Shown here piece after piece: positions 31,694 through 42,616 of a stretch of 64,000 bases of DNA. This DNA comes from Metridium senile. Lineage: Eukaryota; Cnidaria; Anthozoa; Actiniaria; Metridiidae. Each line of letters begins with the position of its first letter. Position 1 is the first letter of the stretch. The notes under the pieces are model-generated. The model worked only from the letters and a program-made list of their open reading frames with translations, searched no databases and was not told the origin of the DNA. Position numbers and translations under genes: made by a program. The stretch spans positions 29,229,064 through 29,293,063 of the forward strand of contig OX459095.1 of NCBI GenBank assembly GCA_949775045.1, in the 5' to 3' direction.

Positions 31694-31787
31694 CTGAGAA
31701 CATGCAATATAATAAAATGGTTATATATATAGTTTAAAGGTAAATAAAAATGACTAATATACTAATATACTAATATTAAATACATAC

Positions 31788-31823
31788 CACCGCCCGTCGG
31801 AGCCTGGGTCGCACCTCCAGCGC
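31788..31823 (-). CDS. VWA-repeat matrix protein, micro-exon 11 (36 nt)
   Basis: Acceptor 'ctttgcag', donor 'gtatgta', phase 1/1; encodes GAGGATQAPTGG. Paralogue of exon 18. It links VWA exon 10 to the Thr/Gln series. Confidence 0.72.
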
Positions 31824-31875
31824 CTGCAAAGTGTAAGAGCTCGATTAGAATCTTAGCAAACTAGAAAACACTTAA

Positions 31876-32185
31876 GAGAGCTCGTCCGTAAAAACCGAAC
31901 AACGTAGGAAGAGCTGAAAAATCCATCCAAAATACAGGAAAATGTAGTAAACTACCTATACTTTACATTTATTATCACAAAAATAGCATTTTATTTAGAA
32001 ATTATGTACAAATGTTTTGAGCTCAAAAATTACTCAAAAACCCCGAAAATCAAAATTGTCAAGACCCAATGAGTCTAGGATTTATTTTGAAGTAATAGCA
32101 CCCTAAATGCTATAATCTTGGAAAGTTTGAAGGATTTTGATTTTCAGCTCTTCCTATTTTGTTCGGTCTTTACGGACGAGCTCTC
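31876..32185. mobile_element. MITE flanked by TTAA
   Basis: GAGAGCTCGTCCGTAAA and its inverse bound the element, with TTAA on both sides (31872-31875 and 32186-32189). The arms of about 50 bp contain 'ccgaacaa' and 'gaagagctgaaaa'. TTAA target use is typical of piggyBac-like mobilisation. The paralogous intron near 25325 lacks the insertion. Confidence 0.85.
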
Positions 32186-32420
32186 TTAAGTATTTGATAA
32201 CGGTGTCCATGTCACCAAATCAAAACGTTTCTTCGGAAAAGCTCCTTTTTTGTGTTCACTAAAGGGATTGCCCTATTTAATCAAAGGTTACATTTATTCA
32301 TTTGGTATTAGAGGCGGATTAATATTTCTATTCTATTTTTAGTTTGGTTTACCATAAGAAAATAACAATTTTGATTGTTCATCGATAACGACAAGTAAAA
32401 GTTATATACCGTGGCCGAGG

Positions 32421-32478
32421 TGCATATGAGATATATCAAACCAATGCAACGCCGCCGTGGGTTGATATATCTCATATC
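32421..32478. repeat. short hairpin
   Basis: GCATATGAGATATATCAAACC is almost exactly inverted as GGTTGATATATCTCATATCC. It lies 45 bases downstream of a VWA exon donor. Confidence 0.65.
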
Positions 32479-32522
32479 CTACGAAACCTATACAAAGAAT
32501 CATGATAGATATATTGTCGTAC

Positions 32523-33080
32523 CTTGACAAACCATATCTTTAATCCTGTTAACCAATGAATCAAGAAGCTTGAAGTCTGCTTTAAACACGTGATCACTGT
32601 CAGGGTCGGTTGCCATATCGTTGAGTTGTTTTTGGCTAAAGTTATTCCCCGCGCCGATACAAAATATCGTGACACCCATATTACGTAAAGTAGCAGCTGG
32701 TGCAGTGACCTGGTCTTGAGATATACCATCAGTGATGATGATCAGCACATTAGGTACACCTGGCCTGGCACTAGCACCAAACAGTCTCTGCCTGACAACG
32801 TTAAGACCTTTACCAGTTTGTGTACCCATTCCTGGATATTTGATACCATCGATAACTTGTTCCATGCTTGGTAAATCCATGTGCTGTTCAAAGGAAGATA
32901 CGACTTGGACATTGCTTGAATACAAGACTATTCCAATATGGGTGCCATCTTTTGCTACGTTGAACTTGCGGGAGATTTCTTTGACAAATTTTTTCATACG
33001 ATCAAAGTTTTGGGGATCACGATAGTTGATGCTGCCTGACCCGTCGAGTAAGATGGCCAAGTCTACCTTAGCAACACAAA
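32523..33080 (-). CDS. VWA-repeat matrix protein, exon 10: second VWA domain
   Basis: 558 nt, phase 1/1 (acceptor tttctcag, donor gtacga). It encodes a full VWA domain from CVAKVDLAIL to DMVCQ. The metal site is complete: DGSGS, the Thr in GTQTGKGL and the Asp in IITDG. The 'SRKFNVAKDGTHIGIVLYSS' core is typical of anthozoan matrix VWA domains. It is clearly diverged from exons 7, 17 and 19, so it is older than the 17/19 duplication. Confidence 0.92.
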
Positions 33081-33166
33081 CTGAGAAAAACAGACGAAAT
33101 TAAAAGCAAAACTATTATAGACTATTCCAGTAGATATGAAAATAAAAAACAATGTATTTGATTTAC

Positions 33167-33214
33167 CTGTTGGTGTTGTTGGTGAAGGGACCCCTGGACG
33201 TGTTGTTGGAATAA
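33167..33214 (-). CDS. VWA-repeat matrix protein, micro-exon 9 (48 nt)
   Basis: Acceptor 'gatcctcag', donor 'gtaaat', phase 1/1; encodes IPTTRPGVPSPTTPT, a Pro/Thr mucin-like linker directly before VWA exon 10. Confidence 0.7.
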
Positions 33215-33269
33215 CTGAGGATCACATCAAAGCATAATCGTGATCATCAAATTATACTATTTTATAATC

Positions 33270-33870
33270 TCCTTCATCAGAATCATCATCATCATCATCA
33301 TCATTTTCATCACCATCATCATCCTAATTATCGTTATTAACATCGCAATCACAATAATTGTCATCACCATCATCATCATCATCATCATCATCATTTTCAT
33401 CATCATCATCATCATGATCCTCAATCTCATCGTTATCATCATCATCATCACTATTGTCATTTCATTATTGTCATCATCATCATCATCATCATCACTATTG
33501 TCATTTCATTATTGTCATCACCATCATCACCATCACCATCAACATCACCATCACCATCACCATCACCATCACCATCACCATCACCATCACCATCACCATC
33601 ACCATCACCATCACCATCACCATCACCATCACCATCACCATCACCATCACCATCACCATCACCATCACCATCACCATCACCATCACCATCACCATCACCA
33701 TCACCATCACCATCACCATCACCATCACCATCACCATCACCATCACCATCACCATCACCATCACCATCACCATCACCATCACCATCACCATCACCATCAC
33801 CATCACCATCACCATCACCATCACCATCACCATCACCATCTCCACCATCATCACCACCATCACTTTCTTT
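33270..33870. repeat. (CATCAC)n hexanucleotide tract with CAT-rich flank
   Basis: 33541-33840 is almost pure CATCAC. Earlier bases are mixed CAT/ATT trinucleotides. Poly-His, poly-Ile/Thr and poly-Ser/Pro frames here are artefacts. It ends about 30 bases from micro-exon 8. Confidence 0.95.
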
Positions 33871-33901
33871 ATCACTCTCATGAAGAATTAGGAAAACACA
33901 C

Positions 33902-33928
33902 CTGTAGGCTTTGTAACTCCACCAGATC
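33902..33928 (-). CDS. VWA-repeat matrix protein, micro-exon 8 (27 nt)
   Basis: Acceptor 'gattacag', donor 'gtgtgt', phase 1/1; encodes SGGVTKPT between split Gly and Val codons. It joins VWA exon 7 to micro-exon 9. A broken copy lies at 30546-30595. Confidence 0.65.
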
Positions 33929-33940
33929 CTGTAATCAAGA

Positions 33941-34990
33941 ACAAAAAAAAAAATATGAAATAATTAAATAATTGGAAATATACGTAATATTGCAAACAGA
34001 GGGGGCAGCATTTTTCATGCTCCAAAAAGGACGGGGCTAAGTTTAAGAGAGACAAAGGGCATGTTAGAGGGAGGTGCCACAATTATATGTGCATGCATGC
34101 ATTGCTGGTCCGACATCATCATGTGAGAAACCATAACTCTAGCTGCGAGCTTTGACTATATTTTCTACTTAATTTAACAATAACCATAGTGCCTTCTGTT
34201 TTTTTTTATAGCTGTAATGCAACTCAAACCAATTGTAATTGAAATTAAACAAATTAGATTTACAATATCTACCCCCTAAACATAGAAGGCATTATAATCA
34301 ACTTTCATAAATGGCCGCCACTTATTATCATAATTTTTAAAACTGATGTTTTAAGAAAAAAAAAACTCAAATGATAGGCATTCACCATAACAATAACTTG
34401 TGAAAGTTTGAGGAAAAACGATTAAATTTGCTAGAAGATATAAGAGTTTACAAAATCAGAAAAACACCAAAACGAGGCATCAAAGGCCTCAGCAGAAAAT
34501 TACATACAAATCTCTACATTTTTCAATGAGCATAACTTCTTTGGTATTTTAGCTAGATCATCAAAACCTTTCAAACATGCCTGTTTCAGGTAGTTATTTC
34601 ATATGACAGTGCTAAAATATTAAAATATTTGTTTACTTGAAAAATCATTTTCCGTTACATATTATGGTATTTATGAAAGTGGTCATATAGGAATAGAATA
34701 GAGAAAGCCAAATAAGGTCTGAGTAAAATTGGAATAAGAAATGAACCGCATTTCAGTGTAAAATGGCAACAGGCACAAGCAAGCGTCTAGATCTGCTAAC
34801 GATTTTACTCAATATTTTAAGGTTTTACTGATGAAAGACAGTTTGCACGAAACATGTAATTTTTAAAAATCACGGACAAACTCAAAACTAAATGAAAACT
34901 AGACGTACTTAGTGCGTTTACTCAGGCTACGTCATAGAGTAGTTGTGGTTAACCTGTGGCATTACGTCATGTGTAATATCGACACAACGA
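33941..34990. other. intronic DNA, no gene seen
   Basis: AT-rich. The segment 34897-34990 (containing 'gcgtttactcaggctacgtcat') recurs at 52732-52830. Confidence 0.45.
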
Positions 34991-34995
34991 TAGTT

Positions 34996-35211
34996 CCAAT
35001 ATATATTGAAACTTTCTTAAAGCTTAATAGTCAGCGTCATAATCGCAATGCTAGATATAGTAATATTAATTTCAATTGCCCAAAGTTCAATCGTATGACT
35101 GAAGGCGGTAGAACGTTTGCTGTTACTACCTGTAAAATATGGAACAGTTTAAGTCTTGAACTTAAAAAGTCTGAATCTTTAGGAGTTTTTAAAAACAATT
35201 CTATCTCATAA
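34996..35211 (+). pseudogene. C-terminal fragment of a LINE reverse transcriptase ORF
   Basis: The frame reads 'RYSNINFNCPKFNRMTEGGR', then a 'WNSL..ELKKSESLGVFK' ending. This is the characteristic last 60-70 residues of CR1/Rex-like non-LTR ORF2 proteins. RT and endonuclease domains are missing, so it is a 5'-truncated dead copy. Confidence 0.7.
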
Positions 35212-35464
35212 ACCGTGACCAGCGGACTAACATGAAGAACGAACAAAGCCCACCGGGAGTGTAGTCACATTCATTGAACATAAAGATTTCATTGGGAGTA
35301 GACGTGTATTTTTATGTCCAAGACTTAACAAGACCTGTTTTATCACTATTTAAGGTCTCACTATTTAATTCACCTATAGAATGACCTTGCACAGGCATTC
35401 GTCGGCCACATGACGTCCATGGCGTCGTCCATTTTGAAAGTCGTACTGTTATTTGACTTTGAAT

Positions 35465-36395
35465 ATGTCCTCTTCTGACAGGTTGAATATGTCAGAAGCT
35501 GGTGACTCCAGCGAGAGCACCAGAGAGAGAAGAAGATAGGGAAAAAAGATCCGCCTGAGAGCGATCAGAATTTTGTCAATCGAGCGATTTTGGATAGCCT
35601 GAAACGGCTTCAAGAAAGCATCGACAATAGAAAACCGTTGTCTTACGAGGAGGATGACAGTTATGCTTCAGAAGACTTTTCAGAAGTTTCTTCATTTGTT
35701 GACATAGATAACGACATAAATCAGCTTACGAGTGCGGGCGATGAATCTACCAGTTCAACGAACATGGAGTCGGATGTCTTGCTCGATTATGACAGTCAAC
35801 TTGACATTGAATCAGATACGAAAGGGCCAAAAATCAGCGAAAAGGTGGCCACGGTTGTCAATAGACTGTCTTTAAAGCGAATGAAGAAACATAACACCCC
35901 GGAGAATATCGCAGTTCGTTTACCAAAGTGCGAACAGAGCATTTGGAACCAAATACCAGGCCATATACGTGTAAATGATGTGAAATTACAAGGAACACAG
36001 AGCCTCTTATTATCATCCGTAAATTGACAACTAAAGATCTCTGAGGCTCTGTTGAATTTGAAGGCAGATAAAGAGACCTCATGCCTTGATGGTTTAACAT
36101 TAGCCATGACAGCTAATTATGAATTTAATCAAAGGCGACGTGATGCCATTAAGCCTCAATTTACACCTGAGTTTGCAAAAGGATTATGCACATCAACTGC
36201 ACCTGCAGATGAATTTCGTTTTGGTGGTGACACTGCAAAAAGAGAGTAAAGGAAATAACAGAAATTCATAAAAGCAGAGTATGCAAGAATCAATCTTTGT
36301 CTCGAGGAAGAGGAAAGAGATATTCACCATACCCCTCACGAAATTACAGAGGGGATTCTACAAGGGGTAGAGGAAGAGCATACCTGCGGACGTAA
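35465..36395 (+). pseudogene. DIRS-type gag-like ORF, frameshifted
   Basis: The frame is broken by at least one early shift (near 35537), a TGA at 36025 and another shift near 36240. Pieces include an acidic N-terminus ('YEEDDSYASEDFSE') and 'TANYEFNQRRRDAIKPQF'. That last motif matches the 'A..N..LN..RR..IKP' signature of DIRS1 gag proteins. A 'LFGGD'-like region and a Gly/Arg-rich tail (RGRGKR) follow. It lies just upstream of an RT of the same element. Confidence 0.65.
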
Positions 36396-36639
36396 CAGTA
36401 AGTGGAGCTATGGTAGCTACTCAGGTTCTCAATCAAACCAGTATTTTCACAATGCGCCCCAGCCAGACAAGACGTCCGGCAGGTCAGCACACAATTGGTA
36501 TGTAAAGTTAGATAATGAAATACAAACTTTAATGGACAATCAGTCACCATTTGTGGCTGGGCAAACGAAACATTATATTTCAGAATGGCGTAAAAAACTA
36601 CTGATCCAGAGATTATTGATTATATTTCACATTGTCATG

Positions 36640-37776
36640 TAGAATTTGTTGATTAGCCCTGTAAATATAGTAATTTGGGTCAGCAGAATGTCAATGAACA
36701 ACAGCAAATTATCATTACTAATGAAGTTCAGAAGTTGTTAGATCTAGGAGTTATAGAATTGTGTGAGCATGAAGTGAGTGAGTGCTTATCCCCTATTTTT
36801 TGTTATTCCAAAATCGGATGGCTCATATAGATTGATTTTCACCTTCAAAAAATGTAATAAAGCTGTTCTTTTTCGTCACTTTAAGATGGACACCCTGTCC
36901 ACAGTCATTGGTTTGTTAACTCGTGATTGTTTTATGGCTTCATTAGATCTTAAGCATGCGTACTATTCTATCCCTATTGCCATAGAACAGAGAAGATTTT
37001 TAAAATTTGTTTGGGATGGTGAGCTTTATGAATTTGGTGCATTGCCTATGGGTCTGACTAGTTCACCTAGGATTTTTACTAAAGTTATGAAGCCACCCCT
37101 TGCTTTTCTAAGAAGGAAAGGCCACACACTTACTGGGTATATTGATGATTTCTTTATACAAGGAAATGATGCTGGAGAATGTTTAGGCAACATTAAGGAA
37201 ACATTGAATCTTTTTTTAAATTTAGGATTTACTGTGAACTCAGAAAAATCGGTTTTTGTTCCTACTCAAGAATTGACCTTTCTAGGATTTATTTTGAATT
37301 CACATACAATGATAATTATATTGTCCCAGAAAAAGAAAGAGAAATTGAAATCTCTTTGTTTGGAAGCTTTGAATAGTGAACCCCTCACAATCCGTTTTGT
37401 TGCTCAAGTCATCGGAAAGATTGTATCCTCCCTACCTGGGGTAGATTTTGGAAAGTTACACTATCGTAACTTAGAACGTGATAAAATTCAAGCCTTGTGT
37501 TTGCATAGGAGTGATTTTGATGGGTTTATGTATATCTCCCCTTCAGACAAACAGGAACTTAAATGGTGGGCTGAAAATGTAATGCATGTGAATGGTATAA
37601 TTCAACATGGCCCATTTTCTCCTGTTTTTCAGACAGATGCGAGTGACACTGGTTGGGGCATTACTCTACTACTGATCCTACTTTACAATCCTGTGGTATA
37701 TGGTCACAGGACCAAACAGCTCGGCACATTAATGTACGAGAACTCTATGTGGTATTTATTTGTTTGACAATCTTTT
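36640..37776 (+). pseudogene. DIRS-type reverse transcriptase/RNase H, degenerate
   Basis: The frame contains 'VIPKSDGSYRLIF', 'SLDLKHAYYSIPI', 'ALPMGLTSSPRIFTKVM', 'GYIDDFF' (the catalytic YIDD box), 'FLGFILNS' and the RNase H start 'QTDASDTGWG'. This order and wording are typical of DIRS-order elements. Frameshifts occur near 36790 and 37665; after the second, the RNase H 'HINVRELYVV' motif continues in another frame. The methyltransferase and tyrosine-recombinase genes expected of a complete DIRS are absent, because the element is cut off at about 37776. Inactive. Confidence 0.85.
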
Positions 37777-38400
37777 TAAGGATATTCCAAATCAAAGATC
37801 ATCTAAAGACAAAGGGTTTTGTTAATATCTCAACATCAAAGAAAGTCAAGAAACAAGTTTTACAAAGAATTTTAGCTGACAAAAACAAGTGAGCCACGAT
37901 GGATGTTGAAACGAGTTGAAATTCGTCGGTTGATTTTTCAGTCTAACAAACACTACTCCCCGCTAAAAAAAGTAGCGAGTACATTTTGGACTTTGGGGGT
38001 CTCCCACAGTAGGTCATTATAAATCATAAGAACGGCCGATAGCCTGCCGGACAACTAACGAACGTGTTCGCGTAAGAATCGGCTTTAGAATGATAATATA
38101 TGCAAAATCGCACTAATGGACTAGAACAAAGGCGAAGCATTGGGCCATATAAAACAATCATCACCTCGAAGTTGACACCGAACAATAGGCCAAAGTTTGA
38201 TACGTTGTGGACGTTTGCATCGAGAAATAGAGCCTACGGAAGCTTATTTTTCGATAAATAAGAAGAAGAACTTTAATCAAAATCATCGTCAACTGTTGAC
38301 GGAATTAATTTGTCTGTGCAATAATTTATAAAGGCGAAAGCATGATGATCGCTGACAGGACTTAGAATCAAGTAAACCCACCTTTTTAAAGATGTTTGAA
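37777..38400 (+). repeat. module shared with 19310-19690 and 28950-29330
   Basis: Begins 'ttccaaatcaaagatca', immediately after the broken RNase H frame, and includes 'gatggatgttgaaacgagttg' and 'gctgacaggact'. Diverged from the other two copies. Confidence 0.75.
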
Positions 38401-39533
38401 CCTTTTGTATGCAAAAAAAGGAAGACAATAACACTTATTGATTTCAAAAACGTTGTTAACATTAGTAGACAAACTTATTGTGGATTTTAAAGCTTGTTAA
38501 AAGCAACGACATATCGGCAACAAAAGATAGCTCAACTCACCGCCGTCGGGTATTGTTTTATAGGATAGATAAACTGACGAAAAGTATACTTTTGAACTAT
38601 TATTGAGATATGTGTACGAACGTTATGTTCTTTAGAGAATTAAAAACAACTTATATATACTTAGTGAAAAAGTGTCGAATACTTTCCATATTGACCACGG
38701 TCATTACGGCTGGATCTCGCCCGACAAACAGCCAATCACAACGCGAGATTTTACCGGAAGTTTTTAGGTGGGTTTTTTTTCACACTCGTTATATCAAACA
38801 GTTTTTCAGTATCAAAATACTTGAAATAGATAATCTTGAACTTACTTTATCGGTGATTATTTTCCTGAGGTATTCTTCTCTTCATTGACATTGATCATAT
38901 TTTGACAAATAAATGAATTTACTTGAATTTTGATGGATTAAACATGGTTCATAGCTCAACTGTCAAGCTTGAAAATCCTTTAACAAAGTCGCTTCTTTTC
39001 GGCAATCTTTCTAAATTGCTGTAGTCTTTTAATATTCTTCCATGACCGGGAAGGTATCTACAAACACGTTTTCTTGATCTATTGGAAGTCAGTCTTTTGC
39101 TTTTCTTTAGTAAAATTTTGTGTCCTTCAAGTTTATGTTTTTCTTCGGTCAAAACTCTCTTTATGTTCTTTGAAGTTCATCTTTCTCCCTTGATATTTTG
39201 TATTAATGAAAGCTCTGCTATTAGCAAGTAGTAATTTGTTGTTTGTTTGATATTTTTGTCGATAAAAGAACAACTTAGCTTTGTTGAACTAGTGCTATTT
39301 GTCACTTTCGTTCCCGCCGAAATGTAACAGCCAATCAGCATCGCTATGGGCGCAGACGTCGGACGTACGCTTGGGACTCCTGTGTGAAAAACATCGAAAA
39401 TCGACTCGATGCATTGCCATTTTTTCTTAGCTATGGTGTTCCGCTCGCGCGGGCCGAGAGCTCCGCTATTATTGTTGTTGTTATTTTTAATATTATCATT
39501 ATCATCATTTTTATTATTATTATCAAAGCATAC
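38401..39533. other. intronic DNA, no gene seen
   Basis: Frames up to 92 codons are unsupported. A (TTATTA)n tract lies at 39465-39525, just downstream of the exon 7 donor. Confidence 0.4.
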
Positions 39534-40094
39534 CTTGACACGCCTTGTCTTTGATTGCCTGCACAATTTTACCAAGATCGTTGAAATCAGCAGTAAAAAC
39601 ATGCTCCGAGTCAGGATCTGTAGCCATCATGTTCAACTGAGGAGTTGAAAATGCTTTGCCAATACCCACAGCAAAGATAGTTACACCAAGATCACGTAAC
39701 TGCTGAGATGGATCTTTGACTCTGTCTGCTGATTGGCCATCAGTCAAGACAATGAGAATCTTTGGTATCCCCTTCAGGCGTTTACTTGCTTGATAAAGAC
39801 CAGTCTGTGCAACTTTTAGAGCAGCACCTGTAGCTGTAGCGCCTCCGGGGTATCTTATATTATTGATCGTGTTGATGATAGATGGCCGGTCATAAAACTG
39901 GTCAAACTTTAGTACAACTGTAGCCCTGTGGTCAAAAAGGACTGCTCCAATGTGGGTTCCCTTCTGGGAAACCTCAAACTCTTTAATCATTCGAACAACG
40001 AAACTCAACACCTTCCTGAAGTTGCCTTTGCCGTAATATTCAATGCTACCAGACCCATCAATAAGAAATCCAAGATCTACCTTTGCTTTACAAA
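39534..40094 (-). CDS. VWA-repeat matrix protein, exon 7: first VWA domain
   Basis: 561 nt, phase 1/1 (acceptor catttatag, donor gtatgc). It encodes a full VWA domain starting CKAKVDLGFL, with metal site DGSGS, the Thr in ATATGAAL and the Asp in VLTDG, ending DKACQG. 'SIEYYGKGNF' and 'QKGTHIGAVLFD' are typical of anthozoan matrix VWA repeats. It follows the Thr/Pro linker (exon 6). Closer in wording to exons 17/19 than to exon 10. Confidence 0.92.
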
Positions 40095-40421
40095 CTATAA
40101 ATGTAAAAAATAGATATGCTGAAATTAGTATTTTCAGGAGCCCAATTACTCGGAGCGTACATTTCGTGATCTCCTTTAGGAGTTATTGTTTTGGCAGACA
40201 ATCTATATTTCGAGCAGATTTACCGCCAAGTTATTTCGCCTTAGCCAATCAAATTTTGATGTATCTGCCTACATCATATATGCATAAATAAACGTTTTCA
40301 AAAACCAACATAGCGGACATAAGCGAAATATGAATCTAAAAAAAGCCAGTCTGAGAAAACGGAAACTCGATGGGGAGATTTATGAATAAATGATTGAGAG
40401 AATAATTGATTGTGCGGATAA

Positions 40422-40654
40422 ATTACTGTGCGACTCGCCGTACCGTACTCACTTACAAAAACTTTTGATTAATTTTTGATATTGATTTGACATTTTTTCA
40501 TCTCAATCGGACCAATTACAGACATCAGTCTCCGCCTCTCGATATAAACATGTATCTGATTGGTCCGAATGAGATGAAAAAAATGTTAAAATAATCTCAA
40601 AAGTTTATCAAAAGGTTTTGTAAGTGACTACGATACGGCGAGTCGCACAGTAAT
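40422..40654. mobile_element. palindromic MITE
   Basis: ATTACTGTGCGACTCGCCGTA and its inverse bound the element. Inner arms 'ttttcatctcaatcggacca' are also inverted. It lies in an intron 330 bases from exon 7. Confidence 0.8.
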
Positions 40655-40720
40655 AACCAAGTGACTAATTAATTAAAGGAATGGACTAAAGGCCAACTGT
40701 CTGTCTGTGACATTTCTTAC

Positions 40721-41008
40721 CTGGTTGGGTGGTAGCAGGCACAGTAGTCGGCGATGGTGATGGTGTCTGTGTGACTGGCATTAAAGATGATGCTGCTACG
40801 GCTGAAGTTGGAGCTGAAGTTGGAGCTGCTGTTGGAGCCGCTGTAGGCACTGGTGGTGGTGTTGTTGGCGGTGGTGTTGTAGTTGGGGGTGGTGTTGTAG
40901 TTGGTGGTGGTGTTGTAGTTGGGGGTGGTGTTGTAGTTGGGGGTGGGGTAGTTGTTGGTGCCGGTGTCGTAGGAGGTGGAGTAGCAGGGGGTGGAGCTGG
41001 AGACGGAG
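40721..41008 (-). CDS. VWA-repeat matrix protein, exon 6: Thr/Pro-rich linker
   Basis: 288 nt, phase 1/1 (acceptor tatgttttag, donor gtaagaa). About 95 residues include five TTTPPP repeats, then an Ala/Pro/Ser/Thr mix ending TTQPG. There is no cysteine. This is a mucin-like stalk, probably O-glycosylated, separating the N-terminal WSC-like and TSR modules from the VWA array. Confidence 0.85.
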
Positions 41009-41505
41009 CTAAAACATAAAAAATAACATTTTAAAATGATATCTATATTCTTTGAATAACTAAAGTCTGTATTGGAAATACGATCTGTTCTCAAATATCT
41101 GAGTGGATGTCATGGTTATTAAAATAACTGAGTAAATGGCATCATATATTTTACCTTTTAGCCATCAATTTATGCCATGCTCTTTTTAGTGTTTTACTTT
41201 AGTTTTAATTTTCATTTCGTGTGTATGTGTGTCCATTTATGCTTTTTATCATTATTTAATCAATTATTCTCTTGGAATAAATTGATAATACTAATTCATA
41301 GTATTATAGAATAGCTATTTTAAAATAGTTGTATTACTCTAATTTCTTGGAATAACTTACTAACATGCATAGATATAACCTTTTCAAAGTAAGTGCATGC
41401 TTATACTTTTTTGGAATGCGCCTCACTATACCATTAGAACAGGGTCCATTGTTTCGATTTGTCTTTTGTATTGTCTGTATGTTACTCTCGAGTGTCTCAA
41501 AAAGA
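41009..41505. other. intronic DNA, no gene seen
   Basis: AT-rich. The motif 'ttgatcaat/attctcttggaataaattgat' recurs between 41240-41300 and 41870-41910, and 'ataaccttttcaaa' recurs several times up to 42370, which suggests old tandem duplication of intron sequence. Confidence 0.5.
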
Positions 41506-41685
41506 CCCTCCTCCTCCTCCTCTCCCTCCTCCTCTCCCTCCTCTTCTCCCTCCTCCTCTCCCTCCTCCTCTCCCTCCTCCTCTCCCTCCTCCTCTCCCTC
41601 CTCCTCTCCCTCCTCTTCTCCCTCCTCCTCTCCCTCCTCCTCTCCCTCCTCCTCTCCCTCCTCCTCTCCCTCCTCCTCTCCCTCC
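41506..41685. repeat. (CTCCTCTCCCTC)n polypyrimidine tract
   Basis: 180 bases of pure C/T on the plus strand (pure purine on the sense strand of the gene), with a 12-bp unit and a few T variants. All five overlapping frames are artefacts. Confidence 0.95.
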
Positions 41686-41815
41686 AAATTGCCCCTGCTC
41701 CTACGGGATGACGTGAGCAAGAGCTAATCATGCAATTTCTTGCACTCTTATTTTTCTTCCTTGACGATGATCAAATGATTTATATTATTATGTTACCATT
41801 ATATCATGCACATAC

Positions 41816-41830
41816 CTATTTTGGAGTTAG
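41816..41830 (-). CDS. VWA-repeat matrix protein, candidate micro-exon 5 (15 nt)
   Basis: A good acceptor (tgtacttccag) and donor (gtatgtgc) enclose only 15 bases: CT AAC TCC AAA ATA G, phase 1/1, encoding NSKI with split codons that fit exon 4 (C|CT, Pro) and exon 6 (G|CT, Ala). It fits the pattern of the gene, but so short a call can arise by chance. Confidence 0.45.
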   Translation of the reverse strand, partial: LTPK

Positions 41831-42140
41831 CTGGAAGTACAGGAAAAGAAAACATTATTACAATGTTATCAATATTTAATCAATTATTCTCTTGGAATAA
41901 ATTGATGGCATTCATAGATATAACCTTTTCAAAGTGAGTGCATGCCTAAACTTTTTTGTGATGTCTTACTAACATGCACGCATGGGTATCTTTTATAAAA
42001 TAGGTGCATGCCTATAATTGCTTTGAATGACTTGATAACATTCATGAATAAAGCTTTTTCAAATAGGTGTATGCTTATAATTTCTTGGAATGACATTCAT
42101 GAATAACCTTTTTCAAATAGGTGTATGCCTATAATTTCTC

Positions 42141-42333
42141 AGCAGGGGCGGATCCAGAAATTTGACAAGGGGGTGAACATATATTGATATGCTTTTGGCG
42201 GATAACGGCAAACACAAGAGCGCAAAAATCGTATGCCCGCTTTTCTTTGCTAAAACGGGACTTTACATCAAAATAGAGGGTGAAACGTCACCCAGTTAAC
42301 CAACCCCCCTCCCCCCAACCTTCCGCCCCTGCT
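42141..42333. mobile_element. MITE with AGCAGGGGCGGA ends
   Basis: AGCAGGGGCGGATCC at the left and TTCCGCCCCTGCT at the right, with G-rich/C-rich subterminal stretches. 'CAGGGGCGGATCCA' termini are common in eukaryotic DNA-transposon MITEs. No clear target duplication. Confidence 0.65.
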
Positions 42334-42407
42334 TGGAATGACTTGATAACATTCATGAATAAACCTTTTTCAAATCAACCAATGAACCAACAACAATTGG
42401 TACTTAC

Positions 42408-42616
42408 GCAGACAGATTGTAATGTGACAGCTTCGTGTTTCATAACCACCACAAGGGTTAATAGTCATAGGAGGCATGGTAAAAGTACAGGAACGGTTCC
42501 TGGACTGGAAACCCTGGTTTCCTCCGCATGGTGGACCACACGGAGACCACGAACCCCAACTGTTACCACTTTTAGCACTCTCGTCAGGTACATCAGTTTT
42601 ATTGTTGGTCATGAAA
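42408..42616 (-). CDS. VWA-repeat matrix protein, exon 4: thrombospondin type-1 repeat
   Basis: A strong donor (gtaagtacc, phase 1) ends 'SCHITICL'. The best acceptor (tttcgatttcag) starts the exon at 42616 in phase 2. It encodes a TSR: WGSWSPCGPPCGG, then NRSC, PCGGYETRSC and C near the end. This gives the W-x-x-W layer and six cysteines expected of the fold, which binds glycosaminoglycans and matrix proteins. The phase-2 acceptor does not match the phase-1 donor of exon 3. Either a short exon between 42617 and 44775 is missing from my model, or the acceptor is different. Confidence 0.8.

Noticed and set aside
33240..33971. 243-codon frame with very long poly-His
   Set aside because: It is a translation of the (CATCAC)n tract; all frames there are open because the hexamer contains no stop. 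No start context or domain.
39360..39470. GC-rich patch as a CpG-island promoter
   Set aside because: It is short, intronic, and has no start signal; more likely part of an unclassified repeat.
41334..41731. Overlapping Ser/Pro, Glu/Gly, Arg/Glu and Leu frames
   Set aside because: Five frames open at once over a 12-bp pyrimidine repeat; the tract is intronic between micro-exon 5 and exon 6.
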